Source of the DNA: Streblospio benedicti
Lineage: Eukaryota; Annelida; Polychaeta; Spionida; Spionidae
Length of the DNA stretch: 64,000 bases
Assembly (NCBI GenBank): GCA_019095985.1
Contig: JAGTTF010006035.1
Location: forward strand, 1 to 64,000
Direction: 5' to 3'
The position numbers and the translations under genes are program-made. A model generated the notes under the pieces. It worked only from the letters and a program-made list of their open reading frames with translations. It had not been told where the DNA came from and made no database searches. Below are positions 44,250-56,143 of the stretch, one piece after another (positions within the stretch are counted from its first letter, which is position 1; each line of letters starts with the position of its first letter).

Positions 44250-44606
44250 GTGTGAAATAAGTGGCTCAGGTCACGGCCCGTGTTAGTAGTTAGTAAGTCA
44301 CAGATACAAGCACGCACGTGACTCAATGGCTGCTTCGTAAATAGTCGATAGTAGTAGGCTATGATTGTGACAAAGACTGCGAGGCTAGTAGACTAATAAT
44401 AGTATCAAGGCGGAAAAGTGCCATTGCGTAAGATTGATACAGGTCGAGCTTGAAGTAGCTGTATTTCATCCTCGGAAGATTAGCTCAGAGGTTAAAGCGT
44501 CCGTCCATGGACATATGACTGGTGTGTATCATGGACGGGAGACCGTGAGTTCGATTCCACAATCTTCCAAATAACTTTACATAGCCTACCCGATTATTTC
44601 ACACTA
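44250..44606. mobile_element. MITE with GTGTGAAATAA ends, TA duplication and a tRNA-like passenger
   Basis: The inverted ends GTGTGAAATAA and TTATTTCACAC are flanked by TA on both sides, exactly where intact M3 copies have a single TA (GTAGCATAAC). TA duplication points to the Tc1/mariner superfamily. Near its right end it carries a tRNA-like sequence (44474-44569). Confidence 0.8.
44474..44569 (+). ncRNA. tRNA-like sequence with extended anticodon-region hairpin
   Basis: GGAAGAT and ATCTTCC form a perfect 7-bp acceptor-like stem followed by A. TTAGCTCAGAGG resembles a D-arm/A box, GAGTTCGATTCC a B box. Between them CCGTCCATG and CATGGACGG form a 9-bp stem with a loop containing ACATATGACTGG. 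The T stem pairs poorly, so it is probably a tRNA-derived element, not a working tRNA; an intron-containing tRNA is the alternative. Confidence 0.5.
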
Positions 44607-45379
44607 GCATAACTATTTTAACGAGCCTAAACTAATCAGTATAGTCGTAAACAAATTTTGAACATGCTCAAAAATTTCTGACGAGTTTGCCAGTTCGCCA
44701 TTGCACTTAGAGCTACGTAGGTGGAATTCGCTGATGTGTAAGGCAGGCTTTAAGTGTGACCTTGCCTTAATGTTAATTACTGTTCCGTGAACTTCCATAA
44801 TACATGGCACCAATTGCCATAATGTGAATGCAGGGCCGAAGAAGCTACGTAACATATGACCTCCGTTCAAAGTGTGTCTTACTTGAGGCCATGTCTCCTC
44901 TCACATGTATCCCCAGCAATATGGGTCAATGGCGAGAATAGCACACTCTGTAGTAAAAGAGAACATAGTGATTTGGATGACCTCTACGGGGAAAGGATCG
45001 TGCATACATCAATCAGCTGACAGTGGCTGTTGGGGAGGTCATCCATGCCCTCACCTATCTGCTTGCAGCTCCTTTTTTAAGGTCACTGTAATTGAATGGA
45101 CTTAAGTCGTTCTCACGGACATAATTATACGTGTGTCTTTTTAGAAGTGTTTATTAATAAATTGGTTGTACAACATTTAAGCTACGTGTTTCTGCGATGT
45201 GTTTCTAGTGTAGTGAGGTCCGATATTGTAGACACTAACCTGGAAAGAGATAGATGAAAAAATGGTGTGCAAACCTGCAGTTTACACCAGATTTTAACAA
45301 ACTCGGACGTGGTGAATACTGAACAAATACAGCTAATTAAATGCAAAATATATTTGGATCTTTACTCAAGAAGTAGATA

Positions 45380-45790
45380 CATGTGCACATACTTGCTCAA
45401 CGTTTCACAACCTGCCAGCATGTTTCTTCAGACCAGAATGGACACTGCTACTGCTGACCACCAGCTGTGGCCAAAATGTTGGTCCAAATATGACTGAGGT
45501 TATAAGCCCTCTCATCCCCGTTTTTCTTATCCAGATGGTTTCCCTTGGTCCATCTCCTCACTCTGTCCCCTTCGTGATCCACTTCTTTTGTCCAGTCACT
45601 GTGATCCAATAGCATCGTCATGTGATTTATTGGCTTCGCTGCTTGAACTTTTCCTGGTTGATCGGGTCTGGGTTTTCCTTTCCACAATGTCAGAATCTTT
45701 CCGGTGTTCTCTCCGAGTTGCCTGCATGTCTCTACTATATAGCACGGTTTCCATGACTTGCATGGGATTTGGTAAACACATTCTCAGGTA
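45380..45790 (-). mobile_element. Penelope-like element fragment (GIY-YIG endonuclease tail)
   Basis: On the minus strand, SDWTKEVDHEGDRVRRWTKG followed by DERAYNLSHIWTNIL matches the end of the Penelope-type endonuclease domain, and the following bases contain GAAACGTTGAGCAAG, typical of the 3' region of these elements. Only this terminal part is present. It is a second, independent copy compared with 23.9 kb and more diverged. Confidence 0.7.
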
Positions 45791-46404
45791 CTCAGAGGGA
45801 GGATGTTGTCCCTAGGGTGCAGATATTATAATATTGGTGAATAAGGCTAAAACTAGTTGATGCAATGACTATGTGAAGGAGGAAATATTCTTGAAGCCTG
45901 AATTCAGAACTTTTAAGCTATTCCAAACTCCCACATCAATGGCACTATAGTTATCATATATTTTAGATAAATATAAGCAATCCTTTTTTGCTCAAATTAG
46001 ATATATTATCGCTTAAAATTAAAACGGGCCAATTAATACGATTATGTGAACTATGGGTATGAAGTTATTTTTCTAAAGTTGGAGATGAGTTTCATTTTTT
46101 ATGTGAATGTACAAAACTATGAATGTGAAACTATTTGGGGGGGAGGGGGGAAGAGTACTGTATAAAATAGATTTACGCTATCAACAGCTTATCAAATCAG
46201 CAAATCCATATGTAAATTACCATTTATTTGGACACATATCTTACATCACAAGCGTAGTAATGTTTTGTAGCTACCCAGTCATGCATAAAGAGTGAACACT
46301 GTAATAGTACACATAGACTCTCTCAAAGACATTTTCAGAACTAAACACGTATCCAGAAGAAAACAATTGGAATGTTGAAATGAATAGCACAAGGCATGGT
46401 GTAC

Positions 46405-46602
46405 GCATTTTAAAACAGAACAAATTATGAAATTCAAAAGGTACTAAATTTTATTAAAATCACAAAATTTCGCATCTGCAATGCTTTATCAAGTGAAAAA
46501 TAACATTTTTCACTTGATAAAGCATGGAAATAGTGAAAATTTGTGATTTCAATAAATTTTAGTACCTTTTGGACTTCATAATTTGTTCTGTTTTAATATG
46601 AT
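46405..46602. repeat. Foldback MITE, TTAAAACAGAACAAATTATGAA ends
   Basis: The arms are complements over about 90 bp: AACAGAACAAATTATGAA versus TTCATAATTTGTTCTGTT, CAAAAGGTACTAAA, and GCTTTATCAAGTGAAAAAT meeting its inverse at 46500. The loop is almost absent. Confidence 0.9.
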
Positions 46603-47408
46603 ATGGTACAAGCAGCTCCAAGAACTTTTTAAATATATGGCGTACGCATGTACGTGCTATTTCTAAGGGATTCTTGTTCAAACACAAACAATCAGCAATC
46701 TCAAAAACATGAGACCCGGCAATAGATAGAAAGGACAAAAAAAATAACATAGTAATACAAACACCTTGTCTATAGAAATTATAACGACTATGCAAAAACA
46801 TAAAGTGCTGCTGATTATAATAAATATGCTAAAACAAGTGTAAGTTTTTTTTTTCTCATTTCAAGCTTTTATTAAAAGAGAATGCGTACATGATTCTTTT
46901 TTTTTTAAATTTTATCAGTTGAATTAAAAAGTCTTACAATAAGACACACATTTAGTTGAACAGACTCTGCAGCAGTTTACACACTGATGCTGAGATTGAA
47001 ATTTCAATTATAATATATAAAACCAGAACTTATATAAACTTAAATATCAATTTTAAATATGTACGGCATTTTTACATTTTGATAATATGGCCAAATCAAT
47101 GCAAATCATTTCACCAAAACGTGCAAACTCGAAACATAAACTGCTACAGAATCTGTACAGATTCGCAAAATCCCTCATAATGTATACATTTCTTTCCACC
47201 AAACAGACTAACTCTCTGGAATGCTGAAGGTTTCATCCGCTGTCCGCCATCATAAAAAACAAGCGACTTAAATAGCAGACGAAAACCTTAATCATCGAGA
47301 AAATCCGTTGTTGTTGTTTTGTTTGTGTAAAAGTCAACGATACATGATGCAGATCCCGTGACGGCGTCATCCACATAGCTCAGCCATGGTCAACTGGTCA
47401 GTCCCTGG

Positions 47409-48992
47409 TCAGTATAGGTGCCGGGCGGTGTTGACCAGCCGATGGACCGCTCTGCTGCTCGGGAAGCGCATGGCTCTCTTCTTACGGTAGCAGGAGACCT
47501 GCAAGTCAGCACAGTCTAATGTCAGTAATCATCCATGGAGCAGAATCCAGTGGTATAGTAGGGATGTTACACATATACTACAGTTTGTACTAACCACCAT
47601 TGATTGTTCATGGCCAGTTTATGGGTTAACAAAAAAATCTGTAACTGAGTCTCCAACAGACTATGTATCCATTGATTGTTCACTTTTAGGTTAAAAAAAC
47701 TTTAACAGACTATGTATCCTATCAACTTTTTATTAAAAATATTTACATCTTTTTCATGTAAAATTACTGTAGACATCAACTGGTTTTGTTATATCTGTGG
47801 CCGTAAATAAGGCTATGCCTTCATCTGAATATATTAAAGCCAAATTTAGTAAGGTTTATAGTTGAAATGACATGCATAGAACATTAGTTGATTCAGAACC
47901 AACTAGACAGGTACAGCGTTACTAAATTTAATAAAAGAACATGCCTTTCTCCACAACAAACTTCAGTTGCATATACTATTTCAAAATAGATACTGTCGTT
48001 TTACTGTAGTTAGTTGAGTTGATGGATTATAACATTTTGCTAATCCCCTGTGTTATGCTTGAGTGGTTTTGTCACCAGACTAGCCACAATTACGGTAGAG
48101 GGGTGGAAGGCATATGATGAATCATAACTGTTTGTCTGGCAAAAATGTAAACTAGATCAAAGGTGCTCAGAGAGCACAGCTTCGCTAGAGCAACATTGAC
48201 CCATGGGCAATAAAGATGTTTGCTTTGCAATCCAAGCAGAAAAAAAGTCTTACTTGATACATGACTCATCCCACATCTATGTTATTGGCATTGGATTGCT
48301 GGCGCTTTCTAAACATGGCTACAGTAAATATCTATTGCCCATGAGTCAACATTAATATGGTAACGCTGTGCTCTCTGACGACTTTTCTTCCAATATAACC
48401 ACTATGCCAATTCGATGGTCATGTTTCGCACAGTATTGAAACTATAGTGGAAAATGGAAAGAAAAATAATTAAAATGGCCCTCTGAAAGGTAAACTGTAA
48501 TTGGCAAAGTGCCATAATTGAATACAGTTAATTTTCAGTGGGCATGTAACCATTGTACAAAGGTTGAATGCTTTCTAATAAGCATCAAAAAAACTATTGC
48601 AGAAAATGTTGAAAATGGACCCAAAATGGCACTATGGAAAGCACACTTTGATTGGCAAAGTGCCCAAAACCTAATCACTTCGGTGTCGCGTCATACCAAA
48701 TAGTTGTGTAGAGTTTGAATGAAATCGGGTGAAGCGTGAAAGCTTTAGCTTGTCCAGAGACAATCATACATACAAACGAACAAAACACAATGCTTTCTTC
48801 TTCAGCTGAGCTGAAGTGATGCAAGCTAAAGCTACGCACCAGCGACCAGTAGCAGGGCTTGGCGGGCTTGAAGGTGTCTCGCTTGAAGCCTCCGTCCCCC
48901 ACCACCGCTAGGCTGGCCGGTAGGGGGAGCTGCCTCTGCTGCTCGTGCTCAGAGAGGGCCGTGAGGAGCAGGTCGTAAAGCGTGGGGGGATT
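47409..48992 (-). CDS. Allatostatin-C/somatostatin-type neuropeptide precursor, last two coding exons
   Basis: Exons 48840-48992 (51 codons) and 47409-47498 (29 codons plus TGA) join in frame at a GTGCGT donor and TTGCAG acceptor. The joined sequence has a KR cleavage site, then DTFKPAKPCYWSLVSCY, then RKKR. Two Cys separated by six residues, with an aromatic after the first and V-S-C-aromatic at the end, match the CYFNPISCF-type ring of allatostatin C peptides. Such peptides are cut by prohormone convertases, cyclised by a disulfide and act on G-protein-coupled receptors related to somatostatin receptors. The mature peptide would be 17 residues, without a C-terminal amidation Gly. Unusually, a 22-residue tail rich in Arg follows the RKKR site; most family precursors end soon after the peptide. 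An intron splits the ring between Leu and Val. The upstream part has PPTLYDLLLTALSEHEQQ as spacer. The signal-peptide exon was not found and must lie further up the minus strand, perhaps outside the window. Confidence 0.7.
48163..48382. repeat. Foldback MITE, CAGAGAGCACAGC ends
   Basis: Left end CAGAGAGCACAGCTTCG, right end CTGTGCTCTCTG, with inner arms CATTGACCCATGGGCAATA versus TATTGCCCATGAGTCAA. It lies in the intron that splits the neuropeptide ring. Confidence 0.85.
48480..48830. repeat. Probable non-LTR 3'-UTR-like repeat in the neuropeptide intron
   Basis: GATTGGCAAAGTGCC and a related AATTGGCAAAGTGCC occur twice. The phrase ATACATACAAACGAACAAAAC after a GAAATCGGGTGAAGCGTGAA stretch resembles the 3' ends of RTE-type elements in many invertebrates. 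No coding remains. Confidence 0.35.
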
Positions 48993-49034
48993 CTGCAACA
49001 GACAGTAGTGTAAAGGTAAATGTAAATGTCAGAC

Positions 49035-49412
49035 ATATGTTTCAGATCCAGGATAAATGAACTTCCATCTTACTAAATGTAAATGCGGTCATTTATAGTC
49101 GCACAATTCACTGTTATCGTGCTTTACATATTTACACCAGATCATTGGCAGCAACAGACATGGAGTGTAAGTGTAAATGTGGGTATTAAGGAATTAACCA
49201 TGCCAGCATGGACTAATCCTCCTGCCCAGCTAACCCCCTGAAGTATCTGCACTGGTATCAGCACGTTAAATAGGTACAGGTCAGGCGAGTGAACGCTAAT
49301 GTGAGTGATTAGTACGTCTGCACTACGGTAGCAAGTGCTGTATGCTCCCCGGGGAGTTGAGAAGGATATAGTGTGATAAAGATGCCAATGACCTGGTCCC
49401 GTCGTTACCGTA
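49035..49412. repeat. S1 SINE copies, rearranged
   Basis: 49085-49150 is S1 tail sequence in minus orientation (TCATTTATAGTCGCACAATTC), while 49255-49400 is S1 body in plus orientation (TAGGTACAGGTCAGGCGAGTG, CTCCCCGGGGAGTTGAGAAGG). The two pieces face each other. The left 30 bp carry CAGATCCAGGATAAATGAAC, shared with the 27.3-kb foldback. Confidence 0.65.
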
Positions 49413-49419
49413 GAATCCA

Positions 49420-52230
49420 CACGATTACAGTAACTTCTCGAGAACGACAGAGATCATATTCCGACGATGAACGATGTACGATTCGGAGAGAAAGTTTCCT
49501 GCCTCTGAATCGTGACGATGGACCTTTATCATTACTTATATGATGCGAAATATAAGACTTTACAGTTCCAGGTGTTCTTGTGGCTATACACGGCATATAT
49601 AAATAAAAGCACCGTCAGAAAACGTGCCTATATATATGTGAGTTATATGTGATTCAGATTTGAAATCTATATATGCGTATATCATTATAAAATAACAAAC
49701 TATGCATACATTTGCAAATTATTTACAGATATTCTAACTTATCAGACAAATTTGAACCTGGAGTCATTGCATTAATGGTTGTTAGGCGACAGTGGATTTG
49801 AACGTACAAGCAATTTTCACTGGCATTCTACATCCACGCAATTGTCCGATTAAAGATATATAACACATCGCACAAAAGGACTCGGCAAATCATTAGAAGA
49901 GCCTTTGGTGCAGAGGTTAAAGTCTTGTCTTTCAGTTCGATCAAGGAAAGCGATGGGTACTGCTTGGCGATTTGCTTTATGCAACGGGTTATAACAAACG
50001 TAATCGTACATCGTATCGTCCAAGATGGTCGTAAAAATAAACATCGTATCGTGTAATCTTTATGCAACAAGGCCCTGCTGGCCTACTCTTGGTTTGCAAA
50101 AAGAAGATGCATATTTTGAAAACAACTACGATGATGAAAACCTTTCTTGATAATGAAATTCGTGCACACATGGGGGCACATATGATCGGCTTGTAACGTG
50201 ATTATAGAGTGCATAGTGCGAAGTCTTCAAAACCAACCTGGCAGCTATTAAAACTAAACTTTTTCAATATATAAATAAACTACGACCAATTCAACTTAGA
50301 TGGCTGAAATAGCACCCTGTTGCATAAAACTATCGGCCCGTCGTTGTACCTTCTCTCGTTTGTCGTGTTGCATAAATAATTTTGCGTGAACGAAAACGAT
50401 GGTATTTTCTCGATTATTCGTTCACGATTTGGTGTGAAAGTGAGTGCTTTCGTGACGATCACTTTAGGCGTACAATGTAAAACAGTATTCAATAGAAAAC
50501 TGTTCGCATTTTTAAACCAATAAAGAACAATTTGATGAGGCGCGTAATATCATTTAATTTAAGATATTGAAAAATTTGATTTAATCGACCAATGCATGAC
50601 ATAAAATCCAAGGCCATTGATAATGAAAATGTATTATGTGATTGGTGACAAATAATCAAAACAGTTTGCAAGTCAATTAGCTAAATACGTTAAAATTAAA
50701 AAAAAAAAATAAATAAAAAACGTCTACGTGTTCAAATAGGCATTTATTCACACTACAAAAAAATGATGCTCTTGATGAAAAAGAAACACACCGTTTTCAT
50801 TGATTACTTGTGATTGTCTACATGCACTCTTGGTTTAGGGAATACCACCCGGTACAACTTTTTTCCCTCCTAGTCACATACAATATGTTCGTTACCGTCT
50901 AGTGTATCATACGGTTCCAGCTTTTCGGATAAATATTTCGTGTCTGAATCTGGTTCCATTCAATGAAGCTTACATATGGTTATCATACCATCGACGTACG
51001 GAATCGTTCAGGTCAATTTGAGCTGAAAATTTGGTGGCGACAGGTTAGAACAAACGTGTACATCGTATCATTGAAAATGTTAAAACTAATGCCGTCATCG
51101 TCAATCATCTTTTATGCGTAATGAACAAATAGGCCTTAATGTCTTGACAAGCAATCGTTGGATGTCCAATCTGATGCAACAATCCATGGCCCTGGCCTGC
51201 AAGGGGGGCACCAAAAATAAATCATTTTCATAAAATAAGTGAGCCCCCTTTTTTGGGGCTGATGAAAAACCTTAAAAAACTGGATCTATTGAAATACCAC
51301 TAAAATATGCTGTCAATCATGAAACATGATATTCTGCCATTAACCCGGATGACAATTAGACTAAATTCAGTTTTTCAAATGTCATATACAATTCTAGATT
51401 ACAAACTTAAATTCAACTTAGATGGCTGAATTAACCCCTTGGCGAAGTAAATTGATGCTTGCCATTGCAATAAGTCATGTCCAATCCAAATGGCTAAGGG
51501 ACCCCTTTCAGTATTTTCACAGGGTGGGGGGGATTTTCACCCTTACCATGAACTTTTGTCACAATGTTTGGAGGGGGGGAGGCTATCAATTTTTCCCACA
51601 CTTTTGAACAATTATCAAAAACCTGGATCATAAAATTTACCCCAAATTTTAGAGATTCTGGTGGTAAATGGGTTACTTCTTTCTATTTATGGATATCCAT
51701 CAAATAGGATTTTAGTTAACTGACAATGAATTCAGTAACTGTTGGGGGTCGGGTGGTGGGGGGTATGGTTCAAAGTTTGTCACATGAAAACAAAACCAAT
51801 AATTCAACTTAGATGCCTGAATTAACACCTTTCACAGCAATTTTGATGCCTCCTACCCCATTGCAACAAGTCACTGAATGAAATCCCTAAGTCTGCCGGT
51901 ACGTGGGTATAATTTTTTCTATTAGTCACGCAAATTGATAAAATGCAAACAGGTAATCCATTTGTTTTAGAACAAAAAGCTTAATTCGACATGAGCGAAA
52001 TAGATTAATACGTAAATGAGGCAGTGGAACAAAACATACAATGACATTTCAGCATGATATATTGTGCCAGATCCCCCGTGCATTTTACATCTGAGTTGGA
52101 TTATTACAATACATGTGAGTGCCATCGTATTGGTGTATATCAGCCAGTGTATGTCCGAATGCTCGCAAAGAGTTAGCAAAGTGTATTTTAAACTATAATA
52201 ACAGTATTTCCAACTGAGTCCTATGGGCTC
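49420..52230. other. Spacer with a short dispersed phrase AATTCAACTTAGATGGCTGAA
   Basis: No gene is recognised. AATTCAACTTAGATGGCTGAA or close variants occur at about 50290, 51413 and 51800, all in the same direction. Two stretches rich in ACATCGTATC and CGTTCACG (49430-50180, 50320-50470) look like old transposon DNA. There is an A-run at about 50698. Confidence 0.4.
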
Positions 52231-52239
52231 ATAGGCGAC

Positions 52240-52620
52240 ATATTGTAGTGGTTAATATTAATATGAATAACTGTATATATAGTTTCCCCAAGTTTGCTTG
52301 TGAATTCAATTCTACTCTCACTGTTCTGCCAAGCAAGCTCCTACCACTGTATTGACATAGCTGAAGAGACATCTTCCATTTGACTATATCAAGTGGCCCT
52401 AACGGGACTCGAACTCACGACCCCAACAGCCAGCTGCTTGGGATGATGATGATATCATTCTGGTCCCACAACCTTGGGATCGTGAGTACGAGTCCCGCCA
52501 GTGCCACTTGATTTAGTAAAATGGAAAATCTCTCTTCAGCTATGTCAATACAGTGGTAGGAGCTTGATTGGCAGAACAGTGAGAGTAGAATTTAACATTA
52601 ATAGGACCCCAGTATTTCCA
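52240..52620. repeat. Long perfect palindrome with two opposed tRNA-like heads
   Basis: The left arm from about 52309 and right arm to about 52588 are near-perfect complements (TCTACTCTCACTGTTCTGCC at the left, its complement at the right). Each arm carries a tRNA-like B box (GGGACTCGAACTCACGACC), so two SINE-like units face each other around GGGATGATGATGATATCATT. A related unit lies at 26385-26600. Confidence 0.85.
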
Positions 52621-53089
52621 ACTGCGTCAACTTGGCTATCAAGAATCTTCGTTACCAGCAACTTGCTTTCATACTATAACAGACTTAAGAATGAACCTGT
52701 AAGTGTAATTGTATTTTGCGGTGACGCAGACTACAACAATAGTGTCATATGGTTGTTTGTGAGTGGTGTCATGTCATACAGATACTCCTCATTGACAATC
52801 TACCAATCAAAACCATCAGCTAGAATTTCGTCCTTACAGAAACTTCCAGATATAACCCATCCATCTGATACGGCCTTTAAATTGAGCTTGATGCGAATGC
52901 GCAACCCTTGGTGTGTAAATTGGAAGAAAAGATGTTATCAAGTCCTCTGGCGTAGTTTAGACAAGCCTATTATATCTTACACATTGTAAAGTCTCCCCCT
53001 CACCTCTATTTTTATGCTTCGTCAATTAGTCACCAGATACTCTATGTCATGTAGTGATAGTGTGGATGCTAACGTCAAAGTCTTTTCAA

Positions 53090-53225
53090 TACCAGCCACT
53101 TCCGAGCTAGCCGAGTGGTTGCTCGGGTTGGACTTCAGGGGGTGAATGGGTAGGTCGGGGGTTTGATTCCCAAATCGGGTCCCTGGTGGAACCAGAGCAA
53201 ACTGTGAAAATGATACCCCTAAAAC
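53090..53225 (+). repeat. tRNA-derived SINE of a second type
   Basis: TTCCGAGCTAGCCGAGTGGT (A box) and GGTCGGGGGTTTGATTCCC (B box) are followed by AACCAGAGCAAACTGTG, unlike the S1 body. Confidence 0.6.
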
Positions 53226-53852
53226 CACATTGATGAAAACAATGGGGCACCTACCCAATCGGTATTATTCTATGTGATGCTTAATGAAAACAAGATTTTC
53301 TGAACTTATATTGACCTTTTATGCTTTTTATGGCTCAATAATGCAAAATCACATGAGAAATTGATCAAAGATTGAAGATCCCTAAGGTGAAACTGGCTGG
53401 AATGTTGAAATCTGACCCCTAGTGAAACTGAGTCGTGAGATCAAAAGGGTGGATCAAGACTGGCAACCAGCCGTTTAGGGCGATTTTACATTTACCCCCC
53501 CCCCCCGCTACATATGCCAGCTGTGGAGAATACATCAATATTCAAATGTATGATAAGTGACCTTTAATGTTTCCATTACACAACCTACGCCATAGTTTGT
53601 GCTCCAAGCATGGCTGACCAATACAATTGCTCAAACTTCATCACTATTCAACAGCCGAGTCTGGAATAAATGGAACACCGGTGAGACCCTATATTGCCCT
53701 CATAACATCCACGTTTAGAACAAATGTTTATTGTAAATGACAAATGGTATTGTGACAGGTGGGTCCATTATACATCATCCTGCTGACTAATGGACCCGTA
53801 TCCATGCGTAGTCAGGGTCAAGGGCGGCCATTTTGTCGGCCATGTTTAGGGA

Positions 53853-54283
53853 TCGTTCACAAATGACGTCACCCGGCAGGGGGGGGGGGGGGTAGCGAAA
53901 GATGACGAAAGGTGACAAGGGGGGGGGGGGTCTAGCACTTGGGTGATGTCACCTTTTGAAATTACTTTTAGTTATTTACAGTATTTGAACTTACTTTCTG
54001 ACATATTAAGTGAGTTGTGATAAATCTACTAGTTGAAATCACATTGCCATGTTTGCTTTATGTCCTAAATACATTTGTAAATTTACATCTAAATTATAGA
54101 CATATATATTCAAATGTATTTATATAACGGCACAGTCAAATTAATGTTAAATGTAATGGGGGGGGGCGGCAGGTCAAAGATGACGTCACTTATCGGGGGG
54201 GAGGCGTGCAAAGATGACGAAAGATGACGGGGGGGGGGGGTAAAAAGGCCAAAAATGAGGTGACGTCATTTGTGAACGATCCC
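53853..54283. repeat. MITE with GGGATCGTTCACAAATGACG ends, G-rich
   Basis: Left end GGGATCGTTCACAAATGACG and right end CGTCATTTGTGAACGATCCC are perfect complements over 20 bp. Several poly(G) runs of 9-13 bases and the phrase AAAGATGACGAAAG occur inside. Diverged relatives lie at 70-250, 9440-9945, 20800-20910 and near 58600. Confidence 0.9.
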
Positions 54284-55787
54284 ACAGAATGACTTTGATC
54301 AGTGGAAGAAAACAACCGTGGCTGTAACAGGCTTTGGGGGTGGGACCGGGGGGGGGGGGGTTGCCACAGTGCAGACAACAATGATTGCTACACAAACATT
54401 TACGTCAAACGCCCCACCTACACGTGAATAAACCCTGTATGAGATTATATGTTGACGTTTCCGAGCGTTTGCGTGGGATTTGGAACTTCCGGGTTCGTTT
54501 GAACATACATATGGGTAAAAACACGGAGTTTTTTTTTCCTTATTTGACCTACATAGTCTAAGCAACACACATACACGTATTTTGAATTTAATGACATATA
54601 CTGACATATGTATTAATAAGACACAAAATACTGTTTCCATTCTAATGATAGGGTAAAGTCACATCGTTGAATCAAGTCCACATTTAATTACAAGATCATA
54701 GTCGGTTTTCACGGCTTGATATTTCACACAGCCTTTACAAGTCCATGTTCATATACTGAGTATATAGCCGTGAGATATGACGATGTTACAAGATACGCAT
54801 GCAATGTGCTTCGTTTTATCACACATTGGCATGTACTTTCATCGGTTAAAATCGTGCTCCAGAATTGCATGCTAACCCAAGCTCTGTATCATGCTTTTTC
54901 AACCTAACCATACACAGTATCAGGCATGGACTACATTTTCCTGGACTTGTACACATCAACAAAGTACCATTTTCGTAACACACAGGGTATATGGTTTATC
55001 GTACGTTTTGCCTATACTATGTGACAGTGGCTTTACGTTAACTTTTATTTATTTTTTTCTTATTTTGAAGGTGGTGTTGGTGCTTCATAAACCAAATTGC
55101 TTCGTGTAAATTGGCATTAAACTTAGGCTAATCATCCTTTCATGCAATTGCTAACATTTTTTTTCGTAATGGCATTTTGCCTGCTACAGCCCATTCACCA
55201 CGTTTGACGTATCCTGGTCACATTCCCCCATACACACATTCAAGTTGCCAAATATTGTCTTCAATATTGCATCACGGCATTTTAATCTAATCACCAACCA
55301 TGGCAGATCCAGAGGGGGGGGGGGTCATTTCTTTGGACAAACTTGTCAGCGTTTTAACCAAGATCGGACGAACTAATAATCTGGATCTCTCACTGTATTG
55401 ACACATTTCTAACAAATCTACCAATAACTTAAAGCATTAAACTGTTAAATAGTAAGGCGACGTTGACACAGAACGCCCTCTGTGTCTGATTCATACATAA
55501 CGTATGGCGAACTGCTCATCTGTGGGATTAGGAGATAATTGATTGAAACCAGCAAAAGATGGATCACTTCACTTACGTCACTGAAACCCTCAACAAACGT
55601 ACACGATGTGTTTGTTTTAATTTGTTGCAGTGTTTGTTTTTCTTTTTTTTTTAAAATTGTTTTTTTTTTTTTTTTTTTTGGGGGGTGGCAGTAATGTTTA
55701 GTGGGCAATTCTACCATGGTCGACATTGCAATAATTGTTGTGAAAAAAAATGTATGATTCTCTACATCGTCGGTCTACGGAATCTCT

Positions 55788-56143
55788 TTTAAATGTAAAA
55801 GTAAATGTGGTTATTTATAGTCGCAATTCACTGTTATCGTGCTCAAGCGACTTTACATATTTACACCAGGTCATTGGCATCCTTGTCACACCATATCCTT
55901 CTCAACTCCCCGGGGAGCATACAGCACATCTTTTGGCTACCGTAGCGCAGACGTACTAATATATCACATTAGCGTTCACTCCCCTGACCTGTACCTATCT
56001 AACGTGTAGGTACCACGGAGCAGTGTGCAACCAGTCAAAGGTAAGTTTGTTCAACATCCACCACCAAACTCGACCGAGTATCGAACCCACGACCTTCTGG
56101 TCACGACTCCAACTCCCTATTCACTCGGCCACGGAAGCACACA
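55788..56143 (-). repeat. tRNA-derived SINE S1, nearly full-length, minus orientation
   Basis: Head GTGCTTCCGTGGCCGAGTG at the right end, B box GGGTTCGAT, then the body and a tail of AAATGTAAAAGTAAATGTG. Colinear with the 56.9-kb copy. Confidence 0.85.

Larger units (their letters stand above)
43855..44757. repeat. Palindromic repeat family M3, copy 4, split by two insertions
   Basis: Its three parts are 43855-44048, 44178-44249 and 44607-44757. Removing the M1 element (44049-44177) and the TA-flanked element (44250-44606) gives a unit colinear with copies 1 and 2. The target duplications at both insertions fit. Confidence 0.8.

Noticed and set aside
52501-52989. 162-codon plus-strand open frame
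   Set aside because: Its first part lies in the tRNA-like palindrome and the rest shows no recognisable motif, codon bias or splice sites; likely chance.
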